In this document: positions 32,907 through 42,508 of the stretch, piece after piece
How the letters are laid out: every line of letters begins with the position of its first letter
Numbering within the stretch: position 1 is the first letter of the stretch
Assembly (NCBI GenBank): GCA_002422915.1
Contig: DITV01000004.1
Coordinates: 168,825-232,824 of the forward strand
Length of the DNA stretch: 64,000 nt
Origin: Candidatus Saccharibacteria bacterium UBA6175
Lineage (GTDB): Bacteria; Patescibacteriota; Saccharimonadia; Saccharimonadales; Saccharimonadaceae
Direction: 5' to 3'
Made by a program: the position numbers and the translations under genes
The notes under the pieces: model-generated
Databases searched by the model: none
The model's input: only the letters and a program-made list of their open reading frames with translations
What the model was told of the DNA's origin: nothing

Positions 32907-34220
32907 ATGACACGCTTACTTACCACTCAACTCGCCGAAAAAGTTACTGAAACCGTCACGATTCAAGGATGGCTTCACAAAAAGCGACTGCTTGGAGGTC
33001 TGACGTTCTTAACGCTTCGTGACCGTAGTGGTATTGCGCAAATCAAAATTGAAAATAAGGACGAAGTGGAAAAACTGCGAGGGCTCCAGATTGGGACGGT
33101 ACTTTCAATTGAAGGTGTTGTGGTGTCTGACGAACGCGCACCTGGTAGCGTTGAGATTCACGACGCGGTGTTGACTGTTCTAGTCCCGGTGACCGACGAA
33201 AGCCCGATCGAAATTGATAAACCACTTGATCACAAATCTGAAAACCTTGATACGTTGTTTGAGTACCGCGTGATTGGCCTCCGTAATCTGCAAGAAACGG
33301 CTATCTTCAAGATTCAGGCGGGCATTAAGCAGGCTGCCCGAAGCTTTTTTGCTGACAATGACTTTACCGAATTTAACTCACCGAAACTTCTTCCCGCAGC
33401 GACTGAAGGCGGCGCTGAAGTATTTACCCTTGATTACTTTGGTAAAGAAGCGACCCTCGCTCAGAGCGCCCAGTTCTATAAGCAAATGATGGTCGGGGTG
33501 TTTGAGCGCGGCTACGAAATTAACCCAACCTACCGGGCCGAGTTATCGGCAACGACCCGCCATATGACCGAGTTTATTCACATTGATGCCGAGATGGGCT
33601 TTGTTGATTTTCAAGAACTACTCGCGACCGTGGGCGGCCTTCTGAAGCACATTTCAACATCAATCTGGCAGACTCATGAGAAAGAATTGACTGCATGGAA
33701 CGCACAGCCTGCTGTATTGCCTGAGCAGATTCCTCAGCTCGCGCTCGAAGAAATCCACCGCCTTTACAGCGAAGCAACTGGCCAAGATACCCGCGGTGAA
33801 AAAGATATGCGCCCCGACGAAGAGCGTTGGATCACTGACTATGCCAAAGAACACTTGGGGAGTGAAGCCGTTTTTGTGACCGAGTGGCCTGCCGGCGAAA
33901 TGAAGTTTTACCACAAGAAATCTGAAGAAAACCCCGATCTTGCCGAGCGTGCCGACCTGATCTTCCGCGGCGTTGAAATCGCGACCATTAGCATGCGTGA
34001 GCACCGTTACGATGCGTTGGTTGAGCAGCTCAAAACGATTGCTGGCGGTGACCCAGAAGCTGATGGCTTCCGCTACTACCTACAAGCATTCCAGTATGGC
34101 TTGCCAGCCCATGGTGGCTTTGGTATGGGGCTTGAGCGACTCACGCAAAAAATAATTGGCCTGAATAACGTCAAAGAAGCCTCACTCTTCCCGCGCGACA
34201 TCAATCGTCTGACACCATAA
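32907..34220 (+). CDS. aspS: Aspartyl-tRNA synthetase, archaeal type
   Basis: A class II synthetase of 437 residues, starting at ATG 32907. N-terminal OB-fold (VTIQGWLHKKRLLGGLTFLTLRD) reads the anticodon; the catalytic core carries EFNSPKLLPAATEGGAEVF, TYRAELSATTRHMTEF (motif 2) and GFGMGLERLTQKIIGL (motif 3). The absence of the bacterial GAD insertion and length of about 440 mark the archaeal/non-discriminating form, which usually works with GatCAB to make Asn-tRNA. TATAGT lies 8 nt before the ATG. Confidence 0.9.
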   Translation: MTRLLTTQLAEKVTETVTIQGWLHKKRLLGGLTFLTLRDRSGIAQIKIENKDEVEKLRGLQIGTVLSIEGVVVSDERAPGSVEIHDAVLTVLVPVTDESPIEIDKPLDHKSENLDTLFEYRVIGLRNLQETAIFKIQAGIKQAARSFFADNDFTEFNSPKLLPAATEGGAEVFTLDYFGKEATLAQSAQFYKQMMVGVFERGYEINPTYRAELSATTRHMTEFIHIDAEMGFVDFQELLATVGGLLKHISTSIWQTHEKELTAWNAQPAVLPEQIPQLALEEIHRLYSEATGQDTRGEKDMRPDEERWITDYAKEHLGSEAVFVTEWPAGEMKFYHKKSEENPDLAERADLIFRGVEIATISMREHRYDALVEQLKTIAGGDPEADGFRYYLQAFQYGLPAHGGFGMGLERLTQKIIGLNNVKEASLFPRDINRLTP

Positions 34221-34244
34221 GCGTCTTTCGTGTACAATGAACGC

Positions 34245-34688
34245 ATGCCCAAGCAACGACACTATTTAGCCGTCTTTTTCCTGAGTTTCATGTGGGGTGT
34301 TTTTGGCGTTGACCGCTTTTACCTAGGGAAAGTTGGTACCGGTCTCTTAAAACTCGTCACGTTTGGCGGGTTTGGTATTTGGGTTTTGGTTGACATGATT
34401 ATTATTATGACCGGGTCTGTGAAGGACAAACAGGGGCGACTGACGCTGGGTGTCGATGAATACAAAAAGTTCACCCATCGACTCGTGCTCATCTATGCAT
34501 TAATTCTTGGAGCTGCCATTTTAATTGGTGGCGGTGCCATTATTGCGGGCCTTGCCTACGTTGTCGGGGGTCTTCTTGACGGTTCGCTTTTCGAAATCGT
34601 CCCACAGATCCCGGGCCTTGATACGTATGTACCAACCGACCTGCTTGAGCAGGTCGAGACGCTTGACCCTAGTCTCCTTACTCAGTAG
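34245..34688 (+). CDS. TM2-domain membrane protein
   Basis: Start ATG 34245 (MPKQRHYL), with TACAAT 6 nt upstream. 147 residues: the TM2 domain (YLAVFFLSFMWGVFGVDRFYLGKVGTG... with WVLVDMIIIM), then one further hydrophobic segment and an acidic tail. TM2 proteins are widespread, poorly understood inner-membrane proteins. The 3' end overlaps msrA by 11 bp. Confidence 0.85.
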   Translation: MPKQRHYLAVFFLSFMWGVFGVDRFYLGKVGTGLLKLVTFGGFGIWVLVDMIIIMTGSVKDKQGRLTLGVDEYKKFTHRLVLIYALILGAAILIGGGAIIAGLAYVVGGLLDGSLFEIVPQIPGLDTYVPTDLLEQVETLDPSLLTQ

Positions 34689-35205
34689 CGAACCATTTGC
34701 TGTAGGCTTGTCGTGCCTTCACAATCTTTGGTTCTATCACAATCGAGCAGTAGCCATTGCCGGGGTTGTTGTTGAAGTAATCTTGGTGGTGGTCCTCGGC
34801 ATCGTAGAACACATCAAGCGGGGTGAGATCGGTCACGATCGGGTCGCTCCAGTGTGTCTTGGCACGTTCAATTGATGCGCTGAAGGCTTCTTTTTGTGCT
34901 TCATCGGTGTAATACATAGCCGAACGATACTGGGTCCCAATGTCGTGGCCTTGCCGATTGAGGGTGGTAGGGTCATGAATTAAGAAGAAGATATCGAGAA
35001 TCACGTCGGCAGGGATGACTGATTCGTCAAACGTGATTTTTACCGCTTCTGCGTGACCGGTTGCCTCGGTGGAGACGGCTTCGTAGGTCGGGGTGGCCAC
35101 GGTACCGCCTGTGTAGCCACTGACAACGCTCGTCACGCCTTGAAGTCGTCGATAGACCGCATCTAAACACCAAAAGCAACCACCGGCAAGTACGTATGTC
35201 GTCAT
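34678..35205 (-). CDS. msrA: Peptide-methionine (S)-S-oxide reductase
   Basis: A full-length 175-residue MsrA with the catalytic motif GGCFWCLDAVYR near the N terminus, then GYTGGTVATPTYEAVSTEATGHAEAV and HDPTTLNRQGHDIGTQYRS. It repairs oxidised methionine using thioredoxin. No MsrB domain and no recycling Cys cluster at the C terminus beyond NGYCSIVI. It is divergent from the mutY gene. Confidence 0.95.
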   Translation of the reverse strand: MTTYVLAGGCFWCLDAVYRRLQGVTSVVSGYTGGTVATPTYEAVSTEATGHAEAVKITFDESVIPADVILDIFFLIHDPTTLNRQGHDIGTQYRSAMYYTDEAQKEAFSASIERAKTHWSDPIVTDLTPLDVFYDAEDHHQDYFNNNPGNGYCSIVIEPKIVKARQAYSKWFATE

Positions 35206-35235
35206 AGCTTCAGTATACCCGTTATACTAGAAGCT

Positions 35236-36033
35236 GTGAAATACCAAGACTTTCAAGAAATCGTTTGGGAGAAGGGCCGCGAACTCTACCGATCAATGCC
35301 ATGGCGTGAGGACACGCGAGCTTATTATGTATTGGTAAGCGAGCTCATGCTCCAGCAAACCCAGGTTGATCGGGTGATACCGAAGTTCGAAGCGTTTATT
35401 GAGGCGTTTCCTGACGTCCAGGCCTTGGCTGGGGCTACATTGGGTGAGGTGTTGACGCTTTGGAGCGGCCTTGGCTATAACCGTCGTGCCAAATTTTTAC
35501 ACGCTGCCGCCAAGGTGGTGGTTCACGATTTTCGAGGCGAGATCCCTGCCAACCATGATGATCTTGTATCCCTTCCGGGCGTGGGGCCAAATACAGCTGG
35601 CGCTATCCTTGCTTACAGTTTTAACCAGCCAGTGGTGTACGTCGAAACAAATATCCGCACAGTTTATTTTGAGCATTTCTTTGAACATGAGCTGAATGTC
35701 ACCGATACTCAATTACGAGAACTAGTAGCAGCCACGCTCGATAACGAACACCCCAGAGAGTGGTACTGGGCATTGATGGATTACGGCAGCTGGTTAAAAC
35801 GAAACGGCCGTGGAGCCATCGACAAAAGTGCTCACTATAAAAAACAGTCCCCGTTGAAGGGAAGTCTCCGTGAAGCACGGGGCATTGTTTTAAAGACATT
35901 GGCGAACGGGCCACGTACACGGCAAGAACTTCTGGTGCTGCTCAATGATGATGCGCGTATGTATTCGGCGATTGACGCACTCCTAACCGAGAAACTTATC
36001 ACCGAGGAGCACAACCAGCTCGCATTACCCTAG
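35236..36033 (+). CDS. mutY: A/G-specific adenine glycosylase-like HhH-GPD protein without Fe-S cluster
   Basis: A 265-residue DNA base-excision repair glycosylase. SELMLQQTQVDRVIPKF carries the catalytic Glu region of MutY; the helix-hairpin-helix is LPGVGPNTAGAIL. Two oddities: there is no cysteine at all, so the usual four-Cys [4Fe-4S] site is absent, and the catalytic Asp region DGNV is VETNIRTV, i.e. Asp to Glu. The C-terminal NUDT1-like oxoG-recognition domain is replaced by a short winged-helix-like end. Starts at GTG 35236 with TATACT 7 nt upstream. Confidence 0.8.
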   Translation: MKYQDFQEIVWEKGRELYRSMPWREDTRAYYVLVSELMLQQTQVDRVIPKFEAFIEAFPDVQALAGATLGEVLTLWSGLGYNRRAKFLHAAAKVVVHDFRGEIPANHDDLVSLPGVGPNTAGAILAYSFNQPVVYVETNIRTVYFEHFFEHELNVTDTQLRELVAATLDNEHPREWYWALMDYGSWLKRNGRGAIDKSAHYKKQSPLKGSLREARGIVLKTLANGPRTRQELLVLLNDDARMYSAIDALLTEKLITEEHNQLALP

Positions 36034-36054
36034 AGAGGCAGGTATACTAGTAGA

Positions 36055-36603
36055 GTGAAATATCGCGTACTACTTGTCGGACTGTCACTTGTTATTGCCA
36101 TTGTTGCCCTTTTTGTTGGTATTCGTAGTGCTTCGGCGCAAACAACACTGACTGATGAGCAACGATCGCTCATTCGGACGAATTGTATTTCGATAAAGAA
36201 CACCATAAATCAGCTGAAAGTCAGCGACGCACTACTTCGAGTGAATCGAGGCCAAGTCTATGAGTCGATGCGTTCTAAATTAATGGACCGCTTTAATGCC
36301 CGGCTTGCCAGCAAGGATCTCGATAATAGAGGGGTTGTCGTGGTCACTGGGAGCTACAATTCTGCACTTGACGATTTTCGAACGCACTACGTTGACTACG
36401 AACGTCAACTAACAGCGACTATTCGGATTGACTGTACGCAAGACCCTGATAGTTTTCATGCTTCAATTCTTCAAGCACGCGAAAAGCGGGCCATCGTTAA
36501 TCAAGACGTGACGCGCCTCCACCAACTAATCGATGACTATCGTAATGCCGCCGCCGACTTTCGCCTAAACTTCGAGAGAGTCTCTGGAGGAGGAGCTTCG
36601 TAA
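36055..36603 (+). CDS. Secreted coiled-coil protein, 182 aa
   Basis: I do not recognise a family. Starts at GTG 36055, TATACT 6 nt upstream. N-terminal signal peptide or anchor (LLVGLSLVIAIVALFVGI, cleavage after SASA), then a charged helical region (about 35-175) with two Cys (RTNCIS and RIDCTQ). The next gene overlaps its stop by one base, so they form an operon of cell-envelope proteins. Confidence 0.65.
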   Translation: MKYRVLLVGLSLVIAIVALFVGIRSASAQTTLTDEQRSLIRTNCISIKNTINQLKVSDALLRVNRGQVYESMRSKLMDRFNARLASKDLDNRGVVVVTGSYNSALDDFRTHYVDYERQLTATIRIDCTQDPDSFHASILQAREKRAIVNQDVTRLHQLIDDYRNAAADFRLNFERVSGGGAS

Positions 36604-36977
36604 TGGACGATAACACAAGCCAGGCGCACAGAGGAGAGCTCACCAGTTTTTGGCAGAAACACCGTTTCTTTCTACTTGTCAGTGCCGCGATAGTTGCTGC
36701 ATTATCGCTCGTGACTATTTCACTGGTAATTTATAACTTGAGCGGTTCGGCTCAGCTAGACCTGAGTAGGCCTGGGTATCAGGCAGTCAGCGACCAAGTA
36801 ACTAGGAATGACAGTATTGATGAATACAGCGCTTCTGGAGACGTAACGCTGACAACGATTGATGAGTTTTTAAGGCTCTATGATGAGCAAGCGACCAAGG
36901 CTAAGGCCGTGGATGCCTTTAACGGTGATCCATTGAATCCAGAACTCCTCGAGTTTTCTTCAGCTGCGAGCGAGTAG
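36603..36977 (+). CDS. Single-pass membrane protein, 124 aa
   Basis: Unrecognised. A cytoplasmic head, one transmembrane helix (about 21-47) and an acidic extracellular tail. The ATG overlaps the previous stop (TAATG), so the two are translationally coupled. Its 3' end overlaps convergent murC by 18 bp. Confidence 0.6.
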   Translation: MDDNTSQAHRGELTSFWQKHRFFLLVSAAIVAALSLVTISLVIYNLSGSAQLDLSRPGYQAVSDQVTRNDSIDEYSASGDVTLTTIDEFLRLYDEQATKAKAVDAFNGDPLNPELLEFSSAASE

Positions 36978-38210
36978 TTGCTGGCGCACCCATTCATCAA
37001 TCGTACCGGCACCCATGCACAGAACAAGTTTTCCTTCGGCACGGTCGTTCGTGATTGCCGTCCATAGTTCATCTGACAATTCTGCTGTTTGAACGGCAGC
37101 TTTATTTGAGACTGCTCCAGCCAATTCGCTCGGCGTGAGTATTGCACGATCGTCTTCTCGCGAAAGGTAAGTGGGAAGCCAATACACTTTCTCTGCAGCC
37201 AAAAACGCATCTTTATATTGTTCGCGGATGGCGTATTGCCGCTTATTCTGGTGGGGCTGGTAAACAAGCACAACATGATCGCTGACTTCACGTGCCATTT
37301 GCAAGGTGGCGGCTATCTCTTCTGGGTGATGGCCGTAGTCGGTGTAGAGGTTATCGGCGAGTTTTTCGAAACGTCGATCAGTCCCTGGGAACGAAGCAAG
37401 TGCCTCGTACACCTCAGGTTCTGGTGTTTGCGTGAGGTACTCTAGGGCCTTAACGACGAGCGTTCCGTTGCGCCGGTTATGTTCGCCCACGAGCGTCAAG
37501 GCGCTTGGCCGTTCAAGTACCCATGCGTTCTCGGGAGTGGTGCCAATGAAATCGGCATCAGCTCGCCACATAATGGTGTGGTCGGATTGGCGCAAGAACT
37601 GAATAAATGCTTCTTTGTACTGCTGCTCGGTGGGATAGGTGTCGGGGTGGTCGTAATCAATTGAGGTAATAACAGCGACCGTTGGGAAAAAATGAAGAAA
37701 ATTATGGTCATATTCGTCACACTCATAGACGAAATATTCACTCTCAGGATTGAAGACACCACTTGGGCCAAACGTCAGGGTAGTTCCAACGGAGTAACTG
37801 ATAGGAATCCCCAGTTGCTGCATGGACCAAATGAGCATCCCTGTTGTTGTGGTCTTGCCGTGGGTGCCAGCAACCGCAATGAGCTTGAGACCCTTTTCTT
37901 GAATAATCATTGCTAACAGCTCATCACGTTTGGCGGTACGAATGCCCAGCTCTTGGGCCGCCAGAAGCTCTGGGTGATCGTCAGGGAGTGCCGACGTATG
38001 CACGAACCAGTCGATTGGTAGAGCTTCATGGCTTGCTCTGAGGAAGCTTCCATCTTGGCCAATAGAGACAGCGATGCCGGCGTTTCGGAGCTGCTCGGTC
38101 ATTAAGTTTTCAGCTAAATCCGAGCCAGCCACTGTGTGACCAGCATCACGGGCAATTTCAGCGAGAGGGCCAATTGCAACGCCGCCGAGGCCAGAGAAGT
38201 AGATGTTCAT
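36960..38210 (-). CDS. murC: UDP-N-acetylmuramate-L-alanine ligase (Mur ligase)
   Basis: ATG 38210 (MNIYFSGLGG) is chosen because TATACT ends 7 nt before it; the longer frame overlaps the divergent MFS gene region. 416 residues: N-terminal Rossmann UDP-binding part (GLGGVAIGPLAEIA), ATP loop AVAGTHGKTTTTGML, then ECDEYDHNFLHF and TSIDYDHPDTYP, DFIGTTP and YGHHPEEIAATL. It adds the first amino acid of the peptidoglycan stem peptide. Mpl is a near relative, but the gene size and context favour MurC. Confidence 0.85.
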   Translation of the reverse strand: MNIYFSGLGGVAIGPLAEIARDAGHTVAGSDLAENLMTEQLRNAGIAVSIGQDGSFLRASHEALPIDWFVHTSALPDDHPELLAAQELGIRTAKRDELLAMIIQEKGLKLIAVAGTHGKTTTTGMLIWSMQQLGIPISYSVGTTLTFGPSGVFNPESEYFVYECDEYDHNFLHFFPTVAVITSIDYDHPDTYPTEQQYKEAFIQFLRQSDHTIMWRADADFIGTTPENAWVLERPSALTLVGEHNRRNGTLVVKALEYLTQTPEPEVYEALASFPGTDRRFEKLADNLYTDYGHHPEEIAATLQMAREVSDHVVLVYQPHQNKRQYAIREQYKDAFLAAEKVYWLPTYLSREDDRAILTPSELAGAVSNKAAVQTAELSDELWTAITNDRAEGKLVLCMGAGTIDEWVRQQLLARS

Positions 38211-38291
38211 ACCCATTAGTATACATGGTATGGCAGTTGTTCGTGGTGAGCGGGTATGGTGTAATGGAGAAGTAGTGGGAAAAACATAAAC

Positions 38292-39512
38292 ATGATTCAA
38301 AAACTTATTCATCGCATTCTTCTTCGGCGCCATTTTTGGCGCTACGCGACATTTAGTGAGATAGCCGAATTATACAGTTCACGACTGCTGCGGATGATGG
38401 CGTTGCATATCGTTGCCTCGTTTATGTCGATCTATCTCTATCAAATTGGCTACAGCGTGCTGTTTATTGCTGGGTTTTGGGCGGTATTCTTTGCCCTAAA
38501 GGCGATCCTGTCATTACCGGCCGCTGCGATTACGGCCTGGATTGGTCCAAAGCATGCCATACTTCTCTCGAATATTCTGTACATTCCATCGATGATCGCA
38601 TTCGCGTTAGTGCCTCAGTTTGGGGTTTCGGCACTGGTTGTGGTACTTCTGTTTAAAGCGATATCCATTCCTCTCTACAGCATTGCCTATATGGCTGACT
38701 TCTCAAAGGTAAAGAGCTTTGACCACGCAGGCAAAGAGATCGCCATCATGAACATTATCGAAAAGCTCACCGCCGGGCTTAGCCCTCTCATCGGAGGGCT
38801 GTTAGCCTTTGCGTTTGGTCCGTCAGTGGTGATGATCATGGCAGCGGTACTGTTTGCTTTATCGGCGGCCCCCCTGCTTGCCACAGCCGAACAAGTTTCA
38901 CCGCGAAAAAAGCTCAACTTCAAGGGCTTTGCCTGGCACCTGGTTCGTCCTGTGAGTGTCGCACATTTTGCCGTTGGGTTTGATGTATTTACTTCGGGGA
39001 CGGTGTGGTCGTTGTTTTACGCCATCTTTATTATTGGAATCGCTAGCTCAAATGAAGTCTACGCTGTCAGTGGCCTACTCAGTTCGGTGGTACTATTCGC
39101 TGCTTTGGCCTCATCGTACGCCTACGGTCTGTTGATTGATCGACGAAAGGGAAGGGAGCTTCTGGTCATTTCAACCATCGTGAATGCTCTCACTCATGCC
39201 TCTCGTCCCTTTACGAATAGCGCTGTTAATGTTGCCGGTCTCAACGTCGCTAATGAGGCGGCTACTACTGGCTATATGATGGCCTATAACCGAGCAATCT
39301 TTGATAATGCAGACCTGTCTGGGCAGCGAGTTGCGTATCTGGGTGTACTTGAGGTCATTGCCAATATTGGTGCTACCGCCGCTGCTGTTGTGTTGATGCT
39401 CTTGATAGCGCCGTTTGGCGACCAATCGGCGCTCCAAACGCTCTTCTTTATAACTGCTGCAGTCGCTCTTTTGGTGCTCACGGCCCGATTCCCGCTCTAC
39501 CGAAAGAAGTAG
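38292..39512 (+). CDS. MFS-type transporter
   Basis: A 406-residue polytopic protein with about 11-12 hydrophobic segments and the short basic loop DRRKGRELLV between halves, typical of the major facilitator superfamily. No substrate-specific motif is visible. A drug or sugar exporter are both possible. Divergent from murC. Confidence 0.75.
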   Translation: MIQKLIHRILLRRHFWRYATFSEIAELYSSRLLRMMALHIVASFMSIYLYQIGYSVLFIAGFWAVFFALKAILSLPAAAITAWIGPKHAILLSNILYIPSMIAFALVPQFGVSALVVVLLFKAISIPLYSIAYMADFSKVKSFDHAGKEIAIMNIIEKLTAGLSPLIGGLLAFAFGPSVVMIMAAVLFALSAAPLLATAEQVSPRKKLNFKGFAWHLVRPVSVAHFAVGFDVFTSGTVWSLFYAIFIIGIASSNEVYAVSGLLSSVVLFAALASSYAYGLLIDRRKGRELLVISTIVNALTHASRPFTNSAVNVAGLNVANEAATTGYMMAYNRAIFDNADLSGQRVAYLGVLEVIANIGATAAAVVLMLLIAPFGDQSALQTLFFITAAVALLVLTARFPLYRKK

Positions 39513-39558
39513 CGTGCTACAATAGGGGCTAGTACTAAGGTGGGAATTCCTTGACGAC

Positions 39559-40191
39559 GTGGTAAATAAACGAACAGTTCGGCGGAGCATTAGTGACTTG
39601 CAGCGGGTGAAGACCTGGCAGCTGGTTGTATTGTTAATTATTGCGCTTTTTATGACCGCAACCTTTCTTCGGTTGAATAATATTGGCATGGTAGAGCGGC
39701 GGGCAGCAGTGATTGCTGCTGATGAAACGGGAGATGAGGCAGCCACAATTACAAGATTGTATGATCTACAACAGTATGTGACTTCACACATGAATACTGA
39801 TTTGGGGCGTGGCGTGTATCTCGAGGCAAGCTACAATCGAGCCCTTCAGGACTGGCAGGCCGCACAGTTTGGTGACCAAAATCCTAATGGTAATATCTAC
39901 CAGCGCGCACAAGAGATTTGTGCCCCACAATTCACCAGCTATTCGGCTGCCTATTTGCAGTGCACCACTAGTGAGCTGGCTAAGTTTCCTGCTGCCGCCG
40001 ACCCCACCGATGGATCGGGAAAACCCCGCCAAGAGACCTATATTTACTCATTCACGTCACCCCTTTGGTCACCTGATTTTGCAGGTTGGTCGGTCCTCAT
40101 TTGCGTGGCCATCATCATCGTTATTTTTGCGCGACTGACGAGTATTGCCATCCTTCGATTGCTACTCCGTAGACACTATCGAAACGCGTAA
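39559..40191 (+). CDS. Two-helix membrane protein, 210 aa
   Basis: Unrecognised. Starts with GTG 39559. Helices at about 21-38 and 178-200 flank an external domain containing two Cys (EICAPQF, LQCTTSE). The topology resembles the envelope proteins at 36055-36977, but sequence similarity is not obvious. Confidence 0.6.
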   Translation: MVNKRTVRRSISDLQRVKTWQLVVLLIIALFMTATFLRLNNIGMVERRAAVIAADETGDEAATITRLYDLQQYVTSHMNTDLGRGVYLEASYNRALQDWQAAQFGDQNPNGNIYQRAQEICAPQFTSYSAAYLQCTTSELAKFPAAADPTDGSGKPRQETYIYSFTSPLWSPDFAGWSVLICVAIIIVIFARLTSIAILRLLLRRHYRNA

Positions 40192-40194
40192 GTG

Positions 40195-40224
40195 TTGACA
40201 GGGGAGCCGCTCTGGATGTACGCT
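40195..40224 (+). promoter_or_regulatory. Promoter of the small basic protein
   Basis: TTGACA (40195-40200), 18-nt spacer, TACGCT (40219-40224). It gives a leader of about 33 nt with a strong AGGAGG. Confidence 0.5.
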
Positions 40225-40263
40225 TACACTCGTATAGCACTAATAGGAGGTATAAGAACTACC

Positions 40264-40470
40264 ATGGCTTACAGTCACACTAACTCAAAGGGCGTTACAT
40301 ACTACTTGCACAGCACTGAAGTAACCCTTCGTGGTGGAAAACCACAAACCATCTACTTTTTCGCTAAAGTAGAAAAGAACGCTAAGGGACAACCAGTTGA
40401 GTTGCCAGCGGACCGCGTTGTGAAGGAAAACCCACGCAACGGATTCCTCACTGTTTCTAAGAAGAAATAG
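40264..40470 (+). CDS. Conserved small basic CPR protein, 68 aa
   Basis: Start ATG 40264; AGGAGG lies 13 nt before it, longer than usual. The sequence MAYSHTNSKGVTYYLHSTEV, TLRGGKPQTIYFFAKV, LPADRVVKENPRNGF ends in SKKK. From memory, near-identical small proteins occur across Patescibacteria, but their function is unknown to me. The strong SD, own promoter and strong terminator suggest high expression; a ribosome or nucleic-acid-binding role is a guess. Confidence 0.75.
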   Translation: MAYSHTNSKGVTYYLHSTEVTLRGGKPQTIYFFAKVEKNAKGQPVELPADRVVKENPRNGFLTVSKKK

Positions 40471-40536
40471 GTTAAAAAACAAGCTTGCACCATAAGCAAT
40501 TTGGCCATATACTAAAGCCAAACAAACAGGTGCCAA

Positions 40537-40563
40537 ACTGCCTCCTCCCCGGAGGCAGTTTTT
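40537..40563 (+). terminator. Rho-independent terminator
   Basis: ACTGCCTCC (40537-40545), loop TCCCC, GGAGGCAGT (40551-40559), then a T tract. It ends the small basic protein transcript. Confidence 0.9.
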
Positions 40564-40601
40564 GTTGTGCATCTCTGATACCGAGCGTATACTAAAGGGT
40601 A

Positions 40602-41357
40602 ATGAGTAATATCATCACCGTCAAGAATTTGACGAAGAAGTATGGGGACAAGACGACTGTCAAAGGGATTAGCTTTACGGTCAAAGAGGGAGAGGTGTTC
40701 GGAATCCTTGGTCCGAACGGTGCCGGCAAAACCACTACGCTTGAGATGATTGAAGCGCTTCGGCCGATCGATGGGGGGAGCGTCATTCTTGACGGCCTTG
40801 ATGTTCAGAAGAAGCCATCTGAGGTAAAGAAGATTATTGGCATTCAGCTGCAATCAACTGCCTTTTTCGATAAACTCACCCTTAAAGAGCAGCTTCGCAT
40901 GTTCAACTCACTGTACGATTCACAGAGTGACCCCGACGTGCTTCTGGCAGAAGTGCAGCTTACCGAAAAGTCCAAGAGCTATGTTGAGAATCTATCGGGT
41001 GGCCAGCGACAACGGTTTAGTATTGCTGCCGCTCTTGTGAACCAACCACGCGTGCTGTTTTTAGATGAACCGACTACCGGCCTCGACCCACAGGCCCGCC
41101 GTAACTTGTGGGAGCTGATTCAGCAAATTAAAGAAAAGGGAATTACCGTTGTGCTGACGACCCACTATATGGACGAAGCTGAACTCCTGTGTGACCGGAT
41201 TGCGATTATGGACAACGGGAAGATCATGACGATAAACACGCCTGAAAATCTCGTGAAAGAACTGATCAGCCGAGGTTTTAAGAAGAAGCAGCGCGTCGAG
41301 CAGGCCAACCTCGAGGATGTCTTTATTGACCTGACCGGAAAGGACCTTCGAGACTAA
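40602..41357 (+). CDS. ABC transporter ATP-binding protein
   Basis: 251 residues with Walker A GPNGAGKTT, the signature LSGGQRQRFSIAAAL, Walker B VLFLDEPTTGLDP and switch His in TTHYMDEAELL. This is an exporter ATPase of the DrrA/CcmA type. It overlaps the permease gene by one base. TATACT lies 8 nt before the ATG. Confidence 0.93.
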   Translation: MSNIITVKNLTKKYGDKTTVKGISFTVKEGEVFGILGPNGAGKTTTLEMIEALRPIDGGSVILDGLDVQKKPSEVKKIIGIQLQSTAFFDKLTLKEQLRMFNSLYDSQSDPDVLLAEVQLTEKSKSYVENLSGGQRQRFSIAAALVNQPRVLFLDEPTTGLDPQARRNLWELIQQIKEKGITVVLTTHYMDEAELLCDRIAIMDNGKIMTINTPENLVKELISRGFKKKQRVEQANLEDVFIDLTGKDLRD

Positions 41358-42472
41358 TGAAATTCAACACTCGCTATTTCCGCACTATTGGTGCCTTAAC
41401 CTCTGCCTACACTCGTCGATTCTTCCGTGATAAAACGGGACTGTTCTTCACCTTCTTGTTCCCGCTACTATTTCTGTTCATCTTCGGCTACCTTAATAGT
41501 GGCAATACAAGCCTTAACTTCGACGTCGCGGTGATTAATTCATCCGACTCGGCATTTGCTGAGCAATTTGAAAAACAGCTCCGTGAGAACGACACATTTA
41601 CGGTGAGCGATGCCGCCACGACGTTTGATGAAGCAAAAGAGCGCATGGGCCGCAGTGAGCTTGATACGATCATTGAACTTCCGGCCGGGTTTGGTGATAT
41701 CAACGAAAAAGGCCAGCCGAGCGGTTCAATCGTTGTGTACTACGCTGAAGCCAGCCCACAGTCGGGCCAGACGGTTGCGGCCGTTATGGAGCAAGCGCTC
41801 GACGGTATTAATACTGAGCTTGGCCAGCCAACGCCGCCCCTCACTGTTGAGCAAAAACCGACATCGGTGAGTGGCCTGTCAGCGTTTGACTACGTGTTCT
41901 CGGGCCTTTTGGGCTTTACCGTGCTGAGCCTGGGTATCTTTGGACTTGCCAACCAATTCCCAGCAGAGAAGAAAACAGGTGCATTACGACGACTACGGGC
42001 CTCACCAATCAGCGCTGCCCAGCTTGTTTTTGCCAACATGCTCTACTACATGCTGATCGGTATTATCAGCCTTGTTCTTATGGTACTGGTGGCTCTCTAT
42101 GTCTTTGACTTCAACATGAGAGGGGACTGGTTCCAGCTCGGTGTGGTGGCGATTATAAGCATCATCCTGATGTTTGGCTTTGGCCTCGCGATCGGTGGGT
42201 GGGCTAAGAATGAAACGCAGTCGGCCGCATTAACGCAGATCGTCGCCTTGCCAATGATGTTCCTCTCTGGTATTTTCTTCCCACGTTTCCTCATGCCCGA
42301 TTGGCTGCAATCAGTCACGGCATTCTTGCCGCTGACGCCAGTGATTGATGGCATGCGCATGATCATGACCGAAGCAAAGACCCTGATTGATATCGCGCCA
42401 CAGCTTGGATTGATTGCGATTTGGATCATTGTGATCTACGCGATCGCCATTCGTGTGTTTCGCTGGGACTAG
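41357..42472 (+). CDS. ABC-2 type permease
   Basis: 371 residues: an N-terminal helix, a large extracytoplasmic domain (about 45-180), then five C-terminal helices with QFPAEKKTGALRRLRASPISAAQLV, the ABC-2 membrane signature. It pairs with the preceding ATPase to export a drug, lipid or polymer. Confidence 0.9.
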   Translation: MKFNTRYFRTIGALTSAYTRRFFRDKTGLFFTFLFPLLFLFIFGYLNSGNTSLNFDVAVINSSDSAFAEQFEKQLRENDTFTVSDAATTFDEAKERMGRSELDTIIELPAGFGDINEKGQPSGSIVVYYAEASPQSGQTVAAVMEQALDGINTELGQPTPPLTVEQKPTSVSGLSAFDYVFSGLLGFTVLSLGIFGLANQFPAEKKTGALRRLRASPISAAQLVFANMLYYMLIGIISLVLMVLVALYVFDFNMRGDWFQLGVVAIISIILMFGFGLAIGGWAKNETQSAALTQIVALPMMFLSGIFFPRFLMPDWLQSVTAFLPLTPVIDGMRMIMTEAKTLIDIAPQLGLIAIWIIVIYAIAIRVFRWD

Positions 42473-42508
42473 ATTGACTTTTAACTACGGTTATGCTATA
42501 ATTTTCTT

